Of a stretch of DNA of 64,000 nt, positions 20,765 through 33,500 are shown in pieces (within the stretch, counting starts at the first letter, position 1; each line of letters starts with the position of its first letter). A model generated the notes under the pieces. The model did no database searches. It saw only the letters and a list, made by a program, of their open reading frames with translations, and was not told the DNA's origin. Origin of the DNA: Zizania palustris (lineage: Eukaryota; Streptophyta; Magnoliopsida; Poales; Poaceae); NCBI GenBank assembly GCA_019279435.1, contig JAAALK010000286.1:36269712-36333711 (forward strand). The letters run 5' to 3'. A program made the position numbers and the translations under genes.

Positions 20765-22980
20765 GTACCTTGTTTGCTTTGCTTGATTTGCAAACCAAGG
20801 AAAAATGTAAGTTCGCCCATCATGGACATCTCGAACTCCCTGCTCATGGTATCTGCAAACTCGGCAACCAAAGCATGAGAAGAGCCACCAAAGATGATAT
20901 CATCCACATAAATCTGAACAAGGAGGAAATCTTTGCCATGCTTGAGAGTAAACAGGGTTTTATCAACAGAGCCCATCAAATACCCCCGCTCAAGCAGAAA
21001 AGACTTAAGTCTATCATACCAAGCCCAAGGGGCCTGCTTGAGTCCATAAAGAGCCTTATGAAGTTTAAGGACTTTATGTGGGTACTTGGGGTTTTCAAAA
21101 CCAGGGGGTTGTTTTACATAAACGTTTTCGCCTATGAAGCCATTAAGAAAAGCACTTTTGACATCCATTTGATAGAGTTTGAATCCCCGGGATGTCGCAA
21201 AGGCAAGCAAAATCCTAATGGCCTCAAGGCGAGCAACAAGTGCAAAAGTTTCAGTAAAATCAATCCCTTCTAGTTGAGAATAACCCTGGGCTACAAGTCT
21301 AGCCTTGTTTCTAATAATAGTCCCATCCTCCCCTTGTTTGTTTTTGAAAATCCATTTTGTTCCAATGAAATGAACATTTGGAGGAGGATCAACTAAAGTC
21401 CAGACTTGGTTTCTCTCAAAATTTTCAAGTTCTTCATGCATGGCATTGATCCAACTAGAATCAGAAAGTGCATGACTAACATCTAAGGGCTCGAAAGAAG
21501 CAACAAAAGCAGAATTAGTGAAATCAGCATGAGAACATGTTACCCTTTGATCAAGCTCACCAATGATCTGCTCGGGAGGGTGCATCCTTTGAACATGATG
21601 TGGAGCCTCGCGGCGGGATGCAGTCTCCCCCTCAACTTGTGCATTGGAGTGGTCCAAGATGACCGATGTCGAGGTAGTTGCTTCGGGACCTTGTGCCGAA
21701 GTGGTCGAAGCGGGGTCAGCTTCGGGGGTTGATGTCGAGGGTAGTAGGGGTTCATCCTCAAAATTTCTGGGATCTTCTTCTTCGAAGATGGTCTGTTCCA
21801 TGTCGTGTTCATTCGCCTGTTCAAGAGCAGAACTAACAGAGGGGGTCGATTCATCAAAAGTCACATCACATGACTCGATGACAGTGTTAGTTTCCAAATT
21901 ATAAACACGGTAAGAATGACCATGTGTGGTGTAACCCAAAAAGATCCCGTCAGAAGAACGCGACTCAAATTTATCCAAATTACCACATTTTAGGAAAAAG
22001 CAACGACAGCCAAAAACTCGAAGATGAGTAACCTTGGGCTGTCTCCCAAAACGTAGCTCATAAGATGTCAAATTCAAAATTGAGCGCAAGAAGATTCGAT
22101 TTGAGATGTAACAAGCAGTGTTCATGGCCTCAGCCCAGAATTTTCTAGGAGTCCTATGCTCATCGAGCATCGTCCTAGCCATCTCAACCAAAGTGCAGTT
22201 CTTTCTCTCAACAACACCGTTCTGTTGAGGAACCCGCAGAGCAGAGAATTGATGTTCTATGCCATGCTCCATGCAAAAGTCAACAAAGAGACTGTTTTTG
22301 AACTCGGTGCCATTATCACTCCGAATGAATTTTAATGCACCAGGGAGTTCAGTGAAAAGTCTCAAAGCCAAGCTCCGAAAGTGTGAAAACACTTCATCCT
22401 TGCTGGCAAGAAAGAATACCCAAGAGTAGCGAGAGAAATCGTCGACAATAACTAATACATACCACTTGCCGCCTAAAAAACTAACCCGAGAAGGACCTAC
22501 AGTGTCCATGTGGAGAAGTTCTCCGGGTCGTTCAGTCATCACTGTGGTGACTGGCGAATGCGAAGCAGCAATCATTTTTCCATGTCGACAAGGAGCGCAA
22601 ACTAAATTCTTCTCAAACTTGAGCTTGGGCAATCCTCGGATCAGACCTAGGGCACTCAGACAAGCGAGCAACTCAAAGCTCATATGCCCTAGTATCCTAT
22701 GCCACTTCCAAAGCTTAGAGGTGGAATGTGCAACAAGACAATGAGAAGAACCAGATGACTCAGAAAAATCAGCTCCAAAAACTCTCCCAACTCTAAAGAT
22801 CTTACAAACCACAACGCCATCAGAATTGAGTACTTGAGAAGTATCGCGATGGAATTGCACTTCGAAGCCCTCATCAAGAAACTGAGATACAGACAACAAA
22901 TTGTATCCCAGGTTTTCAACCAAAGCAACATCTTTGAGAGTGAAATTCGAGTTGATTCTTACCACACCTTTACCTTTCAC
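20765..22980 (-). pseudogene. Sirevirus pol: integrase and most of reverse transcriptase
   Basis: Minus-strand frame open for about 740 codons: pre-integrase region with the zinc-binding pair (KWHRILGHMS and CAPCRHGKM), the integrase catalytic triad in HMDTVGPSR, RSDNGTEFKNS and QQNGVVERKN, a long variable linker, then Copia reverse transcriptase (NKARLVAQGYSQ, QMDVKSAFLNG, LYGLKQAPWAWYDRL, YVDDIIFGGS). The frame is cut at KQSKQGTFV by the CRM-like insertion and resumes at 13343. No aspartic protease D-S/T-G motif is found between the gag zinc finger and this ORF, so protease appears deleted. Confidence 0.9.
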
Positions 22981-23475
22981 TCTACTCCTTCGATTGTTGC
23001 CGAGGTGCGAGGTCTACCTAAATGCTGTGATCGAACAACATGACGAGGTCTCCTATTCTGACGAGGTACGAAGCTACTCACCCGAGGTCTACCACCATAT
23101 GGAACATGGTGAACACCTCGAGGAGAAAAACCTCTCCGAGAAGCACGAGGAGCCTCAAAAGCAGGACGATAGTAAAACTCAGACTCATGCATACCTAAAG
23201 ATGGGTAATGCATGTCCTGGTAACTCATCGCCTGAGAGCGTCGCTCATCCTTGATGTGACGAAAACAGAACCCAACCAAATGACCCGCCCGCTGACAGTA
23301 GGAATAATGAAAAATTCTCCTAGGGGCACTCTCATGGGTCACAGGAGCAACTCTCACAGGCTCCTTGGGCATTTGTTGAGTGGTTTTCTTTGGAGGGTTT
23401 TTCTTGGCAGGAGGAGTGGTTTTCTTTTGAGCTCGGGTAGGTTTTTTGTCTGATGGAGTGTCCAACAGAGCTCTC
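22977..23475 (-). pseudogene. Sirevirus gag-pol junction, second zinc finger region
   Basis: Continues the long gag (23332-25326) in another frame: a Lys/Pro-rich stretch (KKPTRAQKKTTPPAKKNPPKK) and a finger-like CQRAGHLVGFCFRH, then an Arg-rich segment that runs into a stop at 22977, just before the integrase ORF opens. The frame change falls between about 23440 and 23520. It may be a mutation or a frameshift site; nothing in the sequence decides it. Confidence 0.6.
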
Positions 23476-25326
23476 TTTCTCGAGGGTAGTGGGAGAGGTA
23501 AAAACAGTTTTGTTTCCACTATCTGAAGGGATCCTCTCAAAACCCAAACCTAGAGCTAACCCTGCTCTGTCAGCACACATCTTGGTCTTGGCCAAGAGCA
23601 AATTCATCCTACCCTTTCCCTCAGTGCATTTATTAGCCACAGAAAGAAGGTATTCATTTTCAGACATGAGGTTCTCAGCTCGCTCTCTAACAGTGCCTAG
23701 CTGGTCCTTAAGGGTAATGCAAGTGTCACAAACAGGTTGCACATCCTTAGAACTACCGGCCCTCTCCAATCTAGCCTCTAAATCATGAACATGTTTATCA
23801 CGTAAATTAATGCTTTCGCGTAATAAAGAACAGTTCATGCAATCAAATTTATCATGAGGACTAGAATCAACCACCAAAAGCTGCTTCTGTGCAGTCTCAA
23901 GCTCAGGTAGAGTTTGAGCATGTACAAAACGCAACTGAGCAAGCTCACCCATGAAAATAGTACAAGATTCACATTCAGCATCATTTACTTTAGACTTAAG
24001 CATGGCATACTCAGTAGAAACAGATTCTAGCCTAAGTCTAAGGTCTTTTCTTTCTCTAGCGGCTTGCACAAGTAATCTATCCTGACCAAGAACTACTTCA
24101 TTCAGTTCATCTAATTTAATTAATAGCTGGTCAGATGATAGTGGTACCTCAGATGAGTCAAGCTCATCGCCGCTGTGATCGCTGTCGGCCATGAAGCAAA
24201 GGCCGGTGAAGTCTCGTCCCTTCTTGTCATTCTTGTCCTCCTTCCTTGGGGACTCCTCCTCCTCAGAGGTCGACTCCTCAGTTGAGGAAGTGTCGATGTC
24301 ACTGAGAGCATCAACAAACGCTCTGGAAGCGGCTTTGGCTACTCTCTTAGCCATTTTGCCGCGCTTGCCCTTCACAAAAGGCTTCCTCTCCTTCTTGTGG
24401 TATTTGGGGCGCTCACTCTCATCTCTCTTCTTGAGTTTTGGGCAATTGGCCTTAATATGAGAAGTGTTGCCACATTCAAAGCAACCACTAAAACCACTTC
24501 TCCTTTGATCCCGTCTCTCATGATGAAAGCGAGTGAACCTTCTGGCAATGAGAGCAAGCTCATTATCATCCAGAGTATCCACCTGCTCCTTTGTGACAGA
24601 GACCAGGGAGGACAAAGAAAAACCATCTGCAAAAACACAAGTATCAGATGTGCTTGGTTCTGCAGTGGTGCCATGGCTAGTGCTAGAAACCAATGCCAAT
24701 GGTTGTGGCAAAGAGCTTCTGTGCACAGCAAGAGATGCCTTGGCAATCTCTGTGGACTTCAGCTTGCTGAAGAGCTCATCACAGGTCAAAGTGTCATAAC
24801 CTGCAGACTCCTCAATGCTGGATATCTTCACTTCCCATATGCTACGATCAAGAGCATAGAGAAGCTTGATAGCCCTATCATGATCATTGTAAGCAAGCGT
24901 CCCGTTGGACCGCAAGTTACTCACTATCGCATCAAAGCGAGAAAACATGGCATCTATAGATTCACCAGGTGCCTGCACAAACAGCTGATACTGTTGATTG
25001 TATGTGCTTTGGCGCCTGGCCTTGATCTGTGTAGAGCCCTCATGAAAAATAGTGAGTGTTGTCCAAATCTCCCTAGCAGTCCTAAGGTGCTGCACCCTAT
25101 CAAACTCACTCCGGCTCAAACCAATGAACAGTATATTCCTTGCCTTTGAGTTGGCATTATACTGATCCTTCTCTGTTTGAGAGGTGCGAGTATCAGGGAT
25201 GGAGTATTGTGAGTCCACAATCTCCCAAATTGCATTTCCTTGGCTTAGCAAATAAGCCTCCATGCGCACCTTCCAGTATGCAAAGTCAGTCCCATCGAAC
25301 AGAGGAATTTTACTAGCTCTATCCAT
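23332..25326 (-). CDS. Sirevirus Gag (664 residues)
   Basis: ATG at 25324-25326, 49 bp after the primer-binding site. N-terminal DUF4219/UBN2-type gag domain (IPLFDGTDFAYWKVRMEAYL; AREIWTTLTIFHEGS; residues about 1-200). CCHC knuckle CFECGNTSHIKANC near residue 280, a basic stretch (KKERKPFVKGKRGKMAKR), a Ser/Glu-rich acidic block, then a long heptad-rich coiled-coil region with Cys pairs (residues about 400-600). The last 40-50 residues are probably out of frame relative to the ancestral protein (see the junction at 22977-23475). An extended C-terminal coiled coil is typical of Sirevirus Gag, which assembles particles. Confidence 0.85.
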   Translation of the reverse strand: MDRASKIPLFDGTDFAYWKVRMEAYLLSQGNAIWEIVDSQYSIPDTRTSQTEKDQYNANSKARNILFIGLSRSEFDRVQHLRTAREIWTTLTIFHEGSTQIKARRQSTYNQQYQLFVQAPGESIDAMFSRFDAIVSNLRSNGTLAYNDHDRAIKLLYALDRSIWEVKISSIEESAGYDTLTCDELFSKLKSTEIAKASLAVHRSSLPQPLALVSSTSHGTTAEPSTSDTCVFADGFSLSSLVSVTKEQVDTLDDNELALIARRFTRFHHERRDQRRSGFSGCFECGNTSHIKANCPKLKKRDESERPKYHKKERKPFVKGKRGKMAKRVAKAASRAFVDALSDIDTSSTEESTSEEEESPRKEDKNDKKGRDFTGLCFMADSDHSGDELDSSEVPLSSDQLLIKLDELNEVVLGQDRLLVQAARERKDLRLRLESVSTEYAMLKSKVNDAECESCTIFMGELAQLRFVHAQTLPELETAQKQLLVVDSSPHDKFDCMNCSLLRESINLRDKHVHDLEARLERAGSSKDVQPVCDTCITLKDQLGTVRERAENLMSENEYLLSVANKCTEGKGRMNLLLAKTKMCADRAGLALGLGFERIPSDSGNKTVFTSPTTLEKESSVGHSIRQKTYPSSKENHSSCQEKPSKENHSTNAQGACESCSCDP

Positions 25327-25374
25327 GTCACCAACAGATCACAAAACCGGTTAAGGTCAACTGGTGATCTTAAC

Positions 25375-25388
25375 CTGCTCTGATACCA
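25375..25388 (-). promoter_or_regulatory. Primer-binding site, Sirevirus
   Basis: The minus strand reads TGGTATCAGAGCAG two bases after the 5' LTR end, complementary to initiator methionine tRNA. Confidence 0.85.
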
Positions 25389-27178
25389 ATTGTTGGACCG
25401 GAAACGGAGACCAGAGGGGGGTGAATGAGAGCTTTTAAAAACTTGGGCTAAAAACAGCCTTCGGTTTTAATTCTGTCTACTGTGGAACAGGCTTCGAACA
25501 CCAACCTTCGAAGGTCTGGTTCGGAGGTATTTGACAGCTCCGAACACAGGCTTCGCAAGGAGTAAAAGTCCGAAGCCAAGAAGACTTCGCTCCACCCACA
25601 ACCCTGAAAACAACTCTGCTAAGTAAGTGCAGGCTCCGCACACAGGGTGCTTCGAGCAGGCTTCGCACTTCACCCTTCGCAAGAGTGGACTACCCTCTGA
25701 GGACTTCGACCTAATACTTAGCGATAGCAACTGGTGCTGGGCTTCGTACTACGAAGGTCTAAACGCACACTATGTGGACTTCGCTAAGGGCTTCGACACG
25801 AGAAGCAAAACGGGCTTCGATCAGGGTTTCGCTAGTAAGCAGCGAGGTCTAGCCTCTTGTTACACAGCGAACGCACACTGAAAAGCACACTTCGCACAAG
25901 ACACACTTCGCCTAGACAGGCTTCGGTGCACTACTACTAGCGAGGTATGCAAACAAGCTCAAGCAGAAAAATGAACACAGAAGCAGGGCTTCGCTGCTTG
26001 AACAAGGAACACTAAAAATGAACTCACTGGATGAATACAGAGTTATGGCTAGTACAGGAGCTCAACAGTGAATGCTCAAAGTGTTAAATGTTACCTGCCC
26101 AGCCCCCATATTTATAGCCACAATTCACCCAAGTGAATTGACTACTTTACCCCTAGGGTTTACATTGGTTTTGTCTCTACAGAACAGAGGGGTACAAAAG
26201 GTAGTCAACTTTATTCTGGAGGCTTCTCTGTCAGCTTTGCAGAGGGGACAGCGTCAGCTTTTTGCAGAGCAGACAATGTCAGCCTTTGCAGTCTTTGACC
26301 TTTCTGAAGCCCCCCTTCGCACGCGAGGGGTGCGGTAGCTTCGGCGAGAAGCCTTGAGCCTGACGGCCTTCGCTTCACCGAAGATAGCCTCCGATACAGT
26401 GACAGTTTTGAGCCGAAGCCGTCAAAGCCCTTGGGCCTTCGCACCACCACCTCCGGAGTGGACCACCACGGCTTCGCAGCTTCTCCCAGCTCGAACTCCG
26501 TCAGTCCGTCTACCGAAGCCATGTATGGCCGAAGTACCACAAGTCATCCTCACTCTGGAGCTAGCCTCGCTCCGAAGCCTGCTTCACTCCGAAGCCCCAC
26601 CTTCGGAGTACCACCCTTCGAAGTCCCTCCTTCGTCCAAGGCCTCCGCATGAAGCATTCCATGAGCACATCGTCGCAGTGTCTCTCCCCAAGCACACTCC
26701 TCGACGAGCCTCACCCGGACCATGCCTTCGATGCACCTCGACTTCTGAGACCTTCGTCGGGTACCTTCGAGTGTCTCCCTCCGGAGCACACCTCGAACAC
26801 CTTGCCTCTGCTGAGGACTTGATCCACCATACTCCGAAGTCACCCCATCCGGAGTACCCTTCGAAGTGCCTCGACTCCGAGGACTTTATCTCGGAGTACC
26901 TTCACTCGGAGCCACGCTCCACACTTACTGCCTTCTCCTGGTGCACCTCGACCCGAGGTCCGACCTAGACCCTTTCGCAGCCACCGTGACGGAGCTCCCC
27001 ACTCCCCTGGCATCAAGCCTCCCGCTTGACCCAGGTTCACCTACTACGAACCGTCCGTCGCCTCCGAAGTCCCCTGCGCACCACATACAAACAGACAAGT
27101 GTATCCAGTACTCCGAAGACCTCTCCGGGTTAGCAACCTTCGGCACACACTCCGGTGTACCGCCCAAAGTACCGAGAC

Positions 27179-30100
27179 TGTAGCGCCCCGATTTAACAAA
27201 ATCGAGACATTATTGAATTTCCATAGAAAAACAATAATACAAGAGGTTCATCATGCGACAACGTACATACGATAAAATCCATGGTACGCAGACCATATTT
27301 ATTACAACATTGTTTTAATAAAAACGGTAATAAGATAATTAAACAGCGGCATGACGAACGTCTTCTTCAGGATCTTTCTTCTCGACTGGGTCGCTACTCC
27401 AGACCGTCTTCAAAGTAGGCATCCTCTGTGGGGTCCAACGGGTATGAGTACAAAAAGTACTCAACAAGCCACCGCAAATGCAAATAATAATGCAGGATAA
27501 TAAACAAGGAAGGATAAAGGCTAACAATGCGAAATAAAGCAGTTGCAGTTATGGCATTTAGTGTAATCATATTTTAATCATGCGGAAAGTAAACATGAAC
27601 ATCATCAACACCAACTAACTCGAGGAGTACGTTTTACCTCCTCGCACAACAGTCCTTACATGTCAATCCATCATGCACATTCATATTCAAAGTAAACTAA
27701 CTGGGGGATGTCACGCAACCCGCCCTTGACCGCGGGCTCGGCTTTTCGAAAAGATTTAAGACTCTGATCAGAGATGTACTACTGTACCCACAAGGCACGC
27801 ACTCATCTCAACGAGATGACCCATTTCACGGGAACTCGTGCCAAAACCTCAATATGAGATGTTCCAAGCGATAACCACCCGCTCTAGGTTTCGCCGGCGC
27901 GCCGGGCCGCATCCCGGCTAACGTCGCACCCCCTTTTGCGCCACATTGGTACAAGTCACCCGCAGGTGCAACTTGACCCATCTCCAAATGGTGGCCTCGG
28001 TTTGGAACAACCCATACCTTAGTTAGGACTTACCCACTAGACTTGTGGTTAGTACGTAAGTGTATTGCAACGGATCCCTCAGACCGGTCCTTATAGTGCC
28101 CCGGGTGCGACTGACCAATGCCCTAGCTTGCACCCGGAACCCACCATGCATACACTCACAACCATGACTCATCACCAACAGAATTTCCAAGGATAAGAAG
28201 TAACGGGGATCATATAATAGAACCATTTTACTACGACTCATTTTTATCCTATAGCGGCCGTGTCAATACTTTGGACACTAGCTAATATCATTGATCATAT
28301 GGTGACAAGGAGGTTAGGCGAGATAGCATGGCTTGGGTTGCACATCAAGGTCGGGGGATCCTAAATAAATATAATGTAAGGGTTCATTTGACTAATGCAT
28401 ATACATAACCTATGTGTTTTAGCGATAGTCAATTCAAACATGGGTTCAATATGTTCAAAAGAATGGTTTGGTGTCTTGCCTTGTTCAGCGAAAGGCGAGG
28501 GAGGGACTTCCGGGAAGTATTCCGGCTCCTCGACGGCGTCGTAGTCTTTTCAATAATAATAAAGTAGAATAAATATAACATTCGATATAAACAACGTAAA
28601 ATCACACAACAAGCATGTGGGTTTTAGTTGGTTTGATTTTAAAGAAAATCAGTTGTTAAGGTTCTGAAATTTATTTCACAATTAATTTAAAATGAATTAA
28701 AATGAATTATTGTTTTTCATAAAAGGGTTTTTAAGTGTGAATAATACCACATTAAGTTTTCTAATAAATTTAATATGAATGATTCAGAGAAAACTCTGTG
28801 GTTCTAGTGTTTAAACAGAAAGGAACAAATATATAATTTTTCTGGAGTTTAAATATTTAAATTTGCATTTTAATCCTAAGGGCATTTGAGTACTTATTTA
28901 AATAAACATGAAAATGTCAAAGTAATCCTACTGTTTTTATTGCATAACTATGTAGAGAATAATTTTATGAATTTTCTGAAATTGGAATGGTAATTTTTAG
29001 AGTTCAAATGCATTAGATATGAATTTTACAAGTTTAAAAGCATTTCTGGAATTTATTTTCAAATTTTAAACCCCTCGGGTCCACGGTGAGCCAGGCCCAC
29101 GGTGAACCCGCGCACTGTGCGTGTGCGCCGGGTCGATCTGGACCGTCGGATCTGGATCCGGTGGCCAGGCGCGAGGCGGGAGGGTTAAGTGACAACGGAC
29201 AGCCAGGATTAAAACGCGTGAAGGGGTACCACGTGGACGCACGAGATTAAACGCGGGGTTTTAAAACTAACGGACGCACGAGATCGCACCGTACCGCTTC
29301 ACTCAGATCCGACGGCGCCGATTAAATCGCACGAGGGATTAAATCCGGGCCGTTAGATCTGGATCGCACGGCGTGGATCGAATCCGACACGGCACGGGTA
29401 CTCGACCCGTGCCGGTCGTCTTCTCCGACGACGGCGAGCGGGCCAGCGGCCACGGCGAGTGACGGCGACCTAGTCTAAGGCCTAAAATGGAACGAGGGTG
29501 CTACGGGGATCACGAGGGTACCTTGGCGGTGAGAAAAGGTCGACGGAGCGAGGCCGGCGACGAGCGGGGGCGGTGGAGGTGTTCGGGTTCTGGGCGGCGA
29601 CGGCGATCCGGCGAGGGTTCTTGTCGACGGAGTGGTGGCCGGCGTTGGGGAGGTCCCGGCGGTCACGATGGTGGCGAAGGCACGGGCGGAGGTGGTCCGG
29701 TGCGACGGCGAGCGGTGGCCGGAGACAAACCAGAGGGAATGCGCTAAACGGCGAATTGTGGGTGCTCTGCTCGTTCTCGAGGCGATTAAGCGTGGGGGTC
29801 GGACGCGGCTCAGGCTGGGGGCTTAAATAGGACACCGGAGAGGGCTCGCATGCAAGGAAACTGGGAGAGGGCCTTAACTCGCCGGCGATGGCTCGGCCAT
29901 GCACGCGTAGCGGCGATCCCGTGGCGTAAACGCGAGGATTTAAGCGGGGAAACGGTCGGCCGAGCGCGGGGGGGCTGTTAATGGCGCCAATTTAATGCGG
30001 GAGGGGCCAGCGAGGTGGATCCGAGGCGGGGTCGTCGGCCGGCGGGATTTTGGGGGCGATGGCGGGAGGTAGACGAAGGGTCTGACAGGCGGGGGCCACT

Positions 30101-30549
30101 GGCCAGCGGGCGCGAGCGGGCGAGGGTGGCGACTGACGGGTGGGGCCGGGGTGTCGGGTGCGCGCGCGAGGGGAAGGCTTCGGCGCCGACAGGTGGGGTC
30201 CGCTTGTCAGCCAGAGGCGAGCGCGGTAACGGGCTGGGCCGGCCGGGAGAGAGAAGGGAGGGAGGGGAGCCCATTACTGTTCTAATACTTTTCTGAATAA
30301 AAATAATTCCAGAAAATAGATTAAAATATTAGGGCTACTTCCAAGGCTGGTAAAAATTTATAAAAATTCTCAAAATTATATTTTGGTCTTAGGATCATAT
30401 ACAAAAAGTTTCACCTCCTAGTTTGGTCATCTACTCTATGTTGTAGTTCAAAAGGGTGTAAAAGGGAATTAAAAGTATTTTCAGAAATAATAATTCCAGA
30501 AATTGAATTTAATAATATTTTTATTGTTTTGAAAATTTGGGGTGTTACA
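27179..30549 (-). repeat. 3' LTR of the Tekay-like element (3371 bp)
   Basis: The + strand reads TGTAGCGCCCCGATTT...TTTGGGGTGTTACA. Composition is split: AT-rich at both ends, and a CpG-rich, GC-rich core at about 29080-30270, which produces many spurious Arg/Gly/Pro ORFs. A conserved palindrome block is at 27717-27860. A TATA-like box (minus CTATTTAAG) lies at about 29824-29832. Confidence 0.9.
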
Positions 30550-30563
30550 AACCTATCCCCCTT
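30550..30563 (-). other. Polypurine tract, Tekay-like element
   Basis: The minus strand reads AAGGGGGATAGGTT directly before the LTR start TGTAACACCCC, about 30 bp after the gag-pol stop. Confidence 0.7.
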
Positions 30564-30592
30564 ACAAGAATCTCGTCCTCGAGATTGGAACG

Positions 30593-33500
30593 TTACTCGA
30601 ATAGCTCGGGGTATTGGGCTTTTAGCTCGTCTTCTTTTTCCCAAGTGGCTTCTTCGGCGGGATGGTTGTTCCATTGGACTTTGCAGAAGCGGACGACGCG
30701 ACTTCTGGTTACCCTCTCCTTGGTTTCCAAGATCTTGACGGGTCTCTCTATGTAGGTCAAATCTTCTTGGACATTGAGCTGCTGAAGGTCGGCTTGCTCG
30801 GTGGGTATACGGAGGCACTTTTTCAGCTGAGAGACATGGAACACATCATGAACTCCTGCCAAGGATGGAGGCAGTTCCAGTTGATATGCCACTTCTCCTT
30901 GTCGACGGAGGATCTGGAAAGGTCCGACGTAGCGGGGTGCTAGTTTGCCTTTCATGTTGAACCTTTGAGTGCCACGGAGGGGAGTGACTCGGAGGTAGAC
31001 ATAATCGCCCTCCTCAAAGGCTAGGTCCCTTCGACGGTTGTCGGCATAGCTCTTTTGTCTGGATTGGGCTGCCTTCAATCGATCTCTTATGATCTTAACT
31101 TTCTCTTCAGCTTCTCTCAATAAGTCAGTCCCAAACAGTTGTGATTCTCCGGTTTGATCCCAGAGCAACGGCGTTCTGCACTTACGCCCATAGAGTGCTT
31201 CGAACGGGGACATTTGCAGGCTGGCTTGGTAACTGTTGTTGTAGGAGAACTCTGCATAAGGTAAGTTCTTGTCCCACATTCCGCCAAAGTCTAGAGCACA
31301 AGCTCTAAGCATATCCTCCAATATCTGGTTGACCCTTTCGGTTTGACCGTCGGTCTGTGGATGATAGGCGGTGCTAAAGTTCAGCCGGGTGCCGAGTTCC
31401 TCTTGAAGGTTCTTCCAAAACTTGGAGGTAAACTGACTCCCACAGTCAGATACAATCTTCTTAGGAACTCCGTGGAGGCACACGATCCGGGTCATATACA
31501 ACTCAGCCAACTTGGCGACGGTGTAAGTTGTCTTGACCGGAACGAAGTGGGCTACCTTGGTGAGTCGGTCGACGATCACCCAGATAGAATCATGACCAGC
31601 TTGGGTCCTGGGCAGTCCCGTGATGAAGTCCATTCCTATCTCTTCCCACTTCCATTCAGGGACTTTGAGGGATTGAAGCAGTCCGGCAGGTCTCTGATGC
31701 TCTGCCTTGACTCGCCGGCATGTGTCGCACTTGGCCACATACTCAGCTATTTCTCTCTTCATGCTGACCCACCAATATTTTTCCTTCAGGTCTTGTTACA
31801 TCTTTGTACTCCCGGGATGGATGGAGTATAGAGTATCGTGGGCTTCTTGAAGGATGAGAGTCTTCAACTCAGGTAGGTTGGGTACGCATACTCGGTTTCC
31901 GAACCAGATGGTACCATGTTCGTCCTCGGAGAATCCGGGGGCTTTACCCTTCCTCATGTTTTGCTGGATCTCCAGGATGTCTGGGTCTTCCTTCTGCTTC
32001 TCTCGGATCTGGTCTATTAAGACAGGCCGAGACTCCAAGGCAACGAGGTACTCTCGAGTGGTGATCCCTAGGTTTAGCCTTTCCATCTCCTTATAAAGCA
32101 GAGGAGCCTGGTCTTGAATCATGATGGCATTGCAGTACCCTTTTCGACTAAGGGCGTCTGCCACCACGTTCGCTTTGCCCGGATGATAATGGATGCCCAA
32201 GTCGTAATCCTTGATCAGTTCCAACCATCTCCTTTGCCTGAGATTCAGATCTGGTTGGGTGAATATGTACTTGAGGCTCTTGTGGTCGGTGAAGACCTCA
32301 CACCGATTTCCCACAAGGTAATGTCTCCATATCTTCAAGGCATGAACCACGGCTGCTAGTTCCAGGTCGTGGGTTGGGTAGTTCAGCTCATGTGGTCTCA
32401 ACTGCCGGGAGGCGTAGGATATTACCTTCCCTTCTTGCATTAAGACGCATCCCAATCCTTGACGAGAGGCATCACAGTAGACGTGGAAGTCTTTCCGGAT
32501 GTCTGGCAGAGTCAGAATGGGGGCTGATACTAGCTTCTTCTTGAGGGTCTGGAAGCTTTCTTCGCAGTCGGGGGTCCAATCAAACTTCACTTCCTTCTGC
32601 AGAAGCCTGGTCATAGGCTTGGCGATCTTGGAAAAGTTCTCGATGAACCGGCGGTAGTATCCGGCCAATCCGAGGAAACTCCGGATCTCAGTCATGGTCG
32701 TTGGCTGTAGCCAGTTGGTTACTGCTTCCACGGTGGTTGGGTCCACTGCTATCCCTCCGGCAGATATAACATGGCCGAGGAACTTCACCTCAGACGACCA
32801 AAATTCGCATTTGCTGTATTTGGCGTACAGTTGCTGCTCCCTTAGCTTTCCGAGGGTCAGACGGAGGTGAGTCTCGTGTTCTTCCTTGGTCTTGGAGTAA
32901 ACGAGGATATCGTCGATGAATACCACGATGAACTTGTCCAAGAACTCCATGAATACATTGTTCATCATGTTCATGAAAAAGGCCGGGGCATTCGTGAGTC
33001 CGAACGACATCACAGTGTACTCGTAGAGTCCATAGCGGGAGGTGAAGGCAGTCTTGGGTATATCTTCCTCCCTGATCCTCAACTGGTGATAACCTGACCT
33101 GAGGTCAATCTTGGAAAACACCGAGGATCCTTTCAGCTGATCGAACAGGTCGTCGATCCGAGGCAATGAGTACTTGTTCTTGATGGTTACGTCGTTCAAG
33201 GCTCTATAGTCCACGCACATCCTCTTGGTCTTGTCCTTCTTCATGGCAAATATAACCGGTGCACCCCAAGGTGAGGTACTCGGTCGGATGTAACCTTTCT
33301 GCTCTAGGTCTTTGATGTTGCTCTTGACTTCGGCTAGTTCATTGGCGGCCATTCGGTATGGGCGCTTGGAGATTGGAGTGGTCCCCGGGACAAGCTCGAT
33401 TCTGAGTTCGATGTCCCGCTTGGGAGGCATTCCGGGCAGATCTTCGGGGAAAACATCTGCAAACTCCTTGACTATTGGCACCTCTTCAAGAGCTATTGAG

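Noticed and set aside
20707..21273. 188-codon plus-strand ORF
   Set aside because: Straddles the CRM-like LTR/Sirevirus boundary, opposite the reverse transcriptase; a shadow.
23453..25149. Plus-strand ORFs opposite the Sirevirus gag (for example 24397-25149)
   Set aside because: Antisense shadows of a coding region with recognised gag motifs on the minus strand; no promoter or independent features seen.
29475..30296. Many overlapping ORFs on both strands in a GC-rich block (also at 38480-39290)
   Set aside because: They lie inside the two LTRs of the Tekay-like element, mirror each other on both strands, and have Arg/Gly/Pro-rich low-complexity products expected from CpG-rich sequence.
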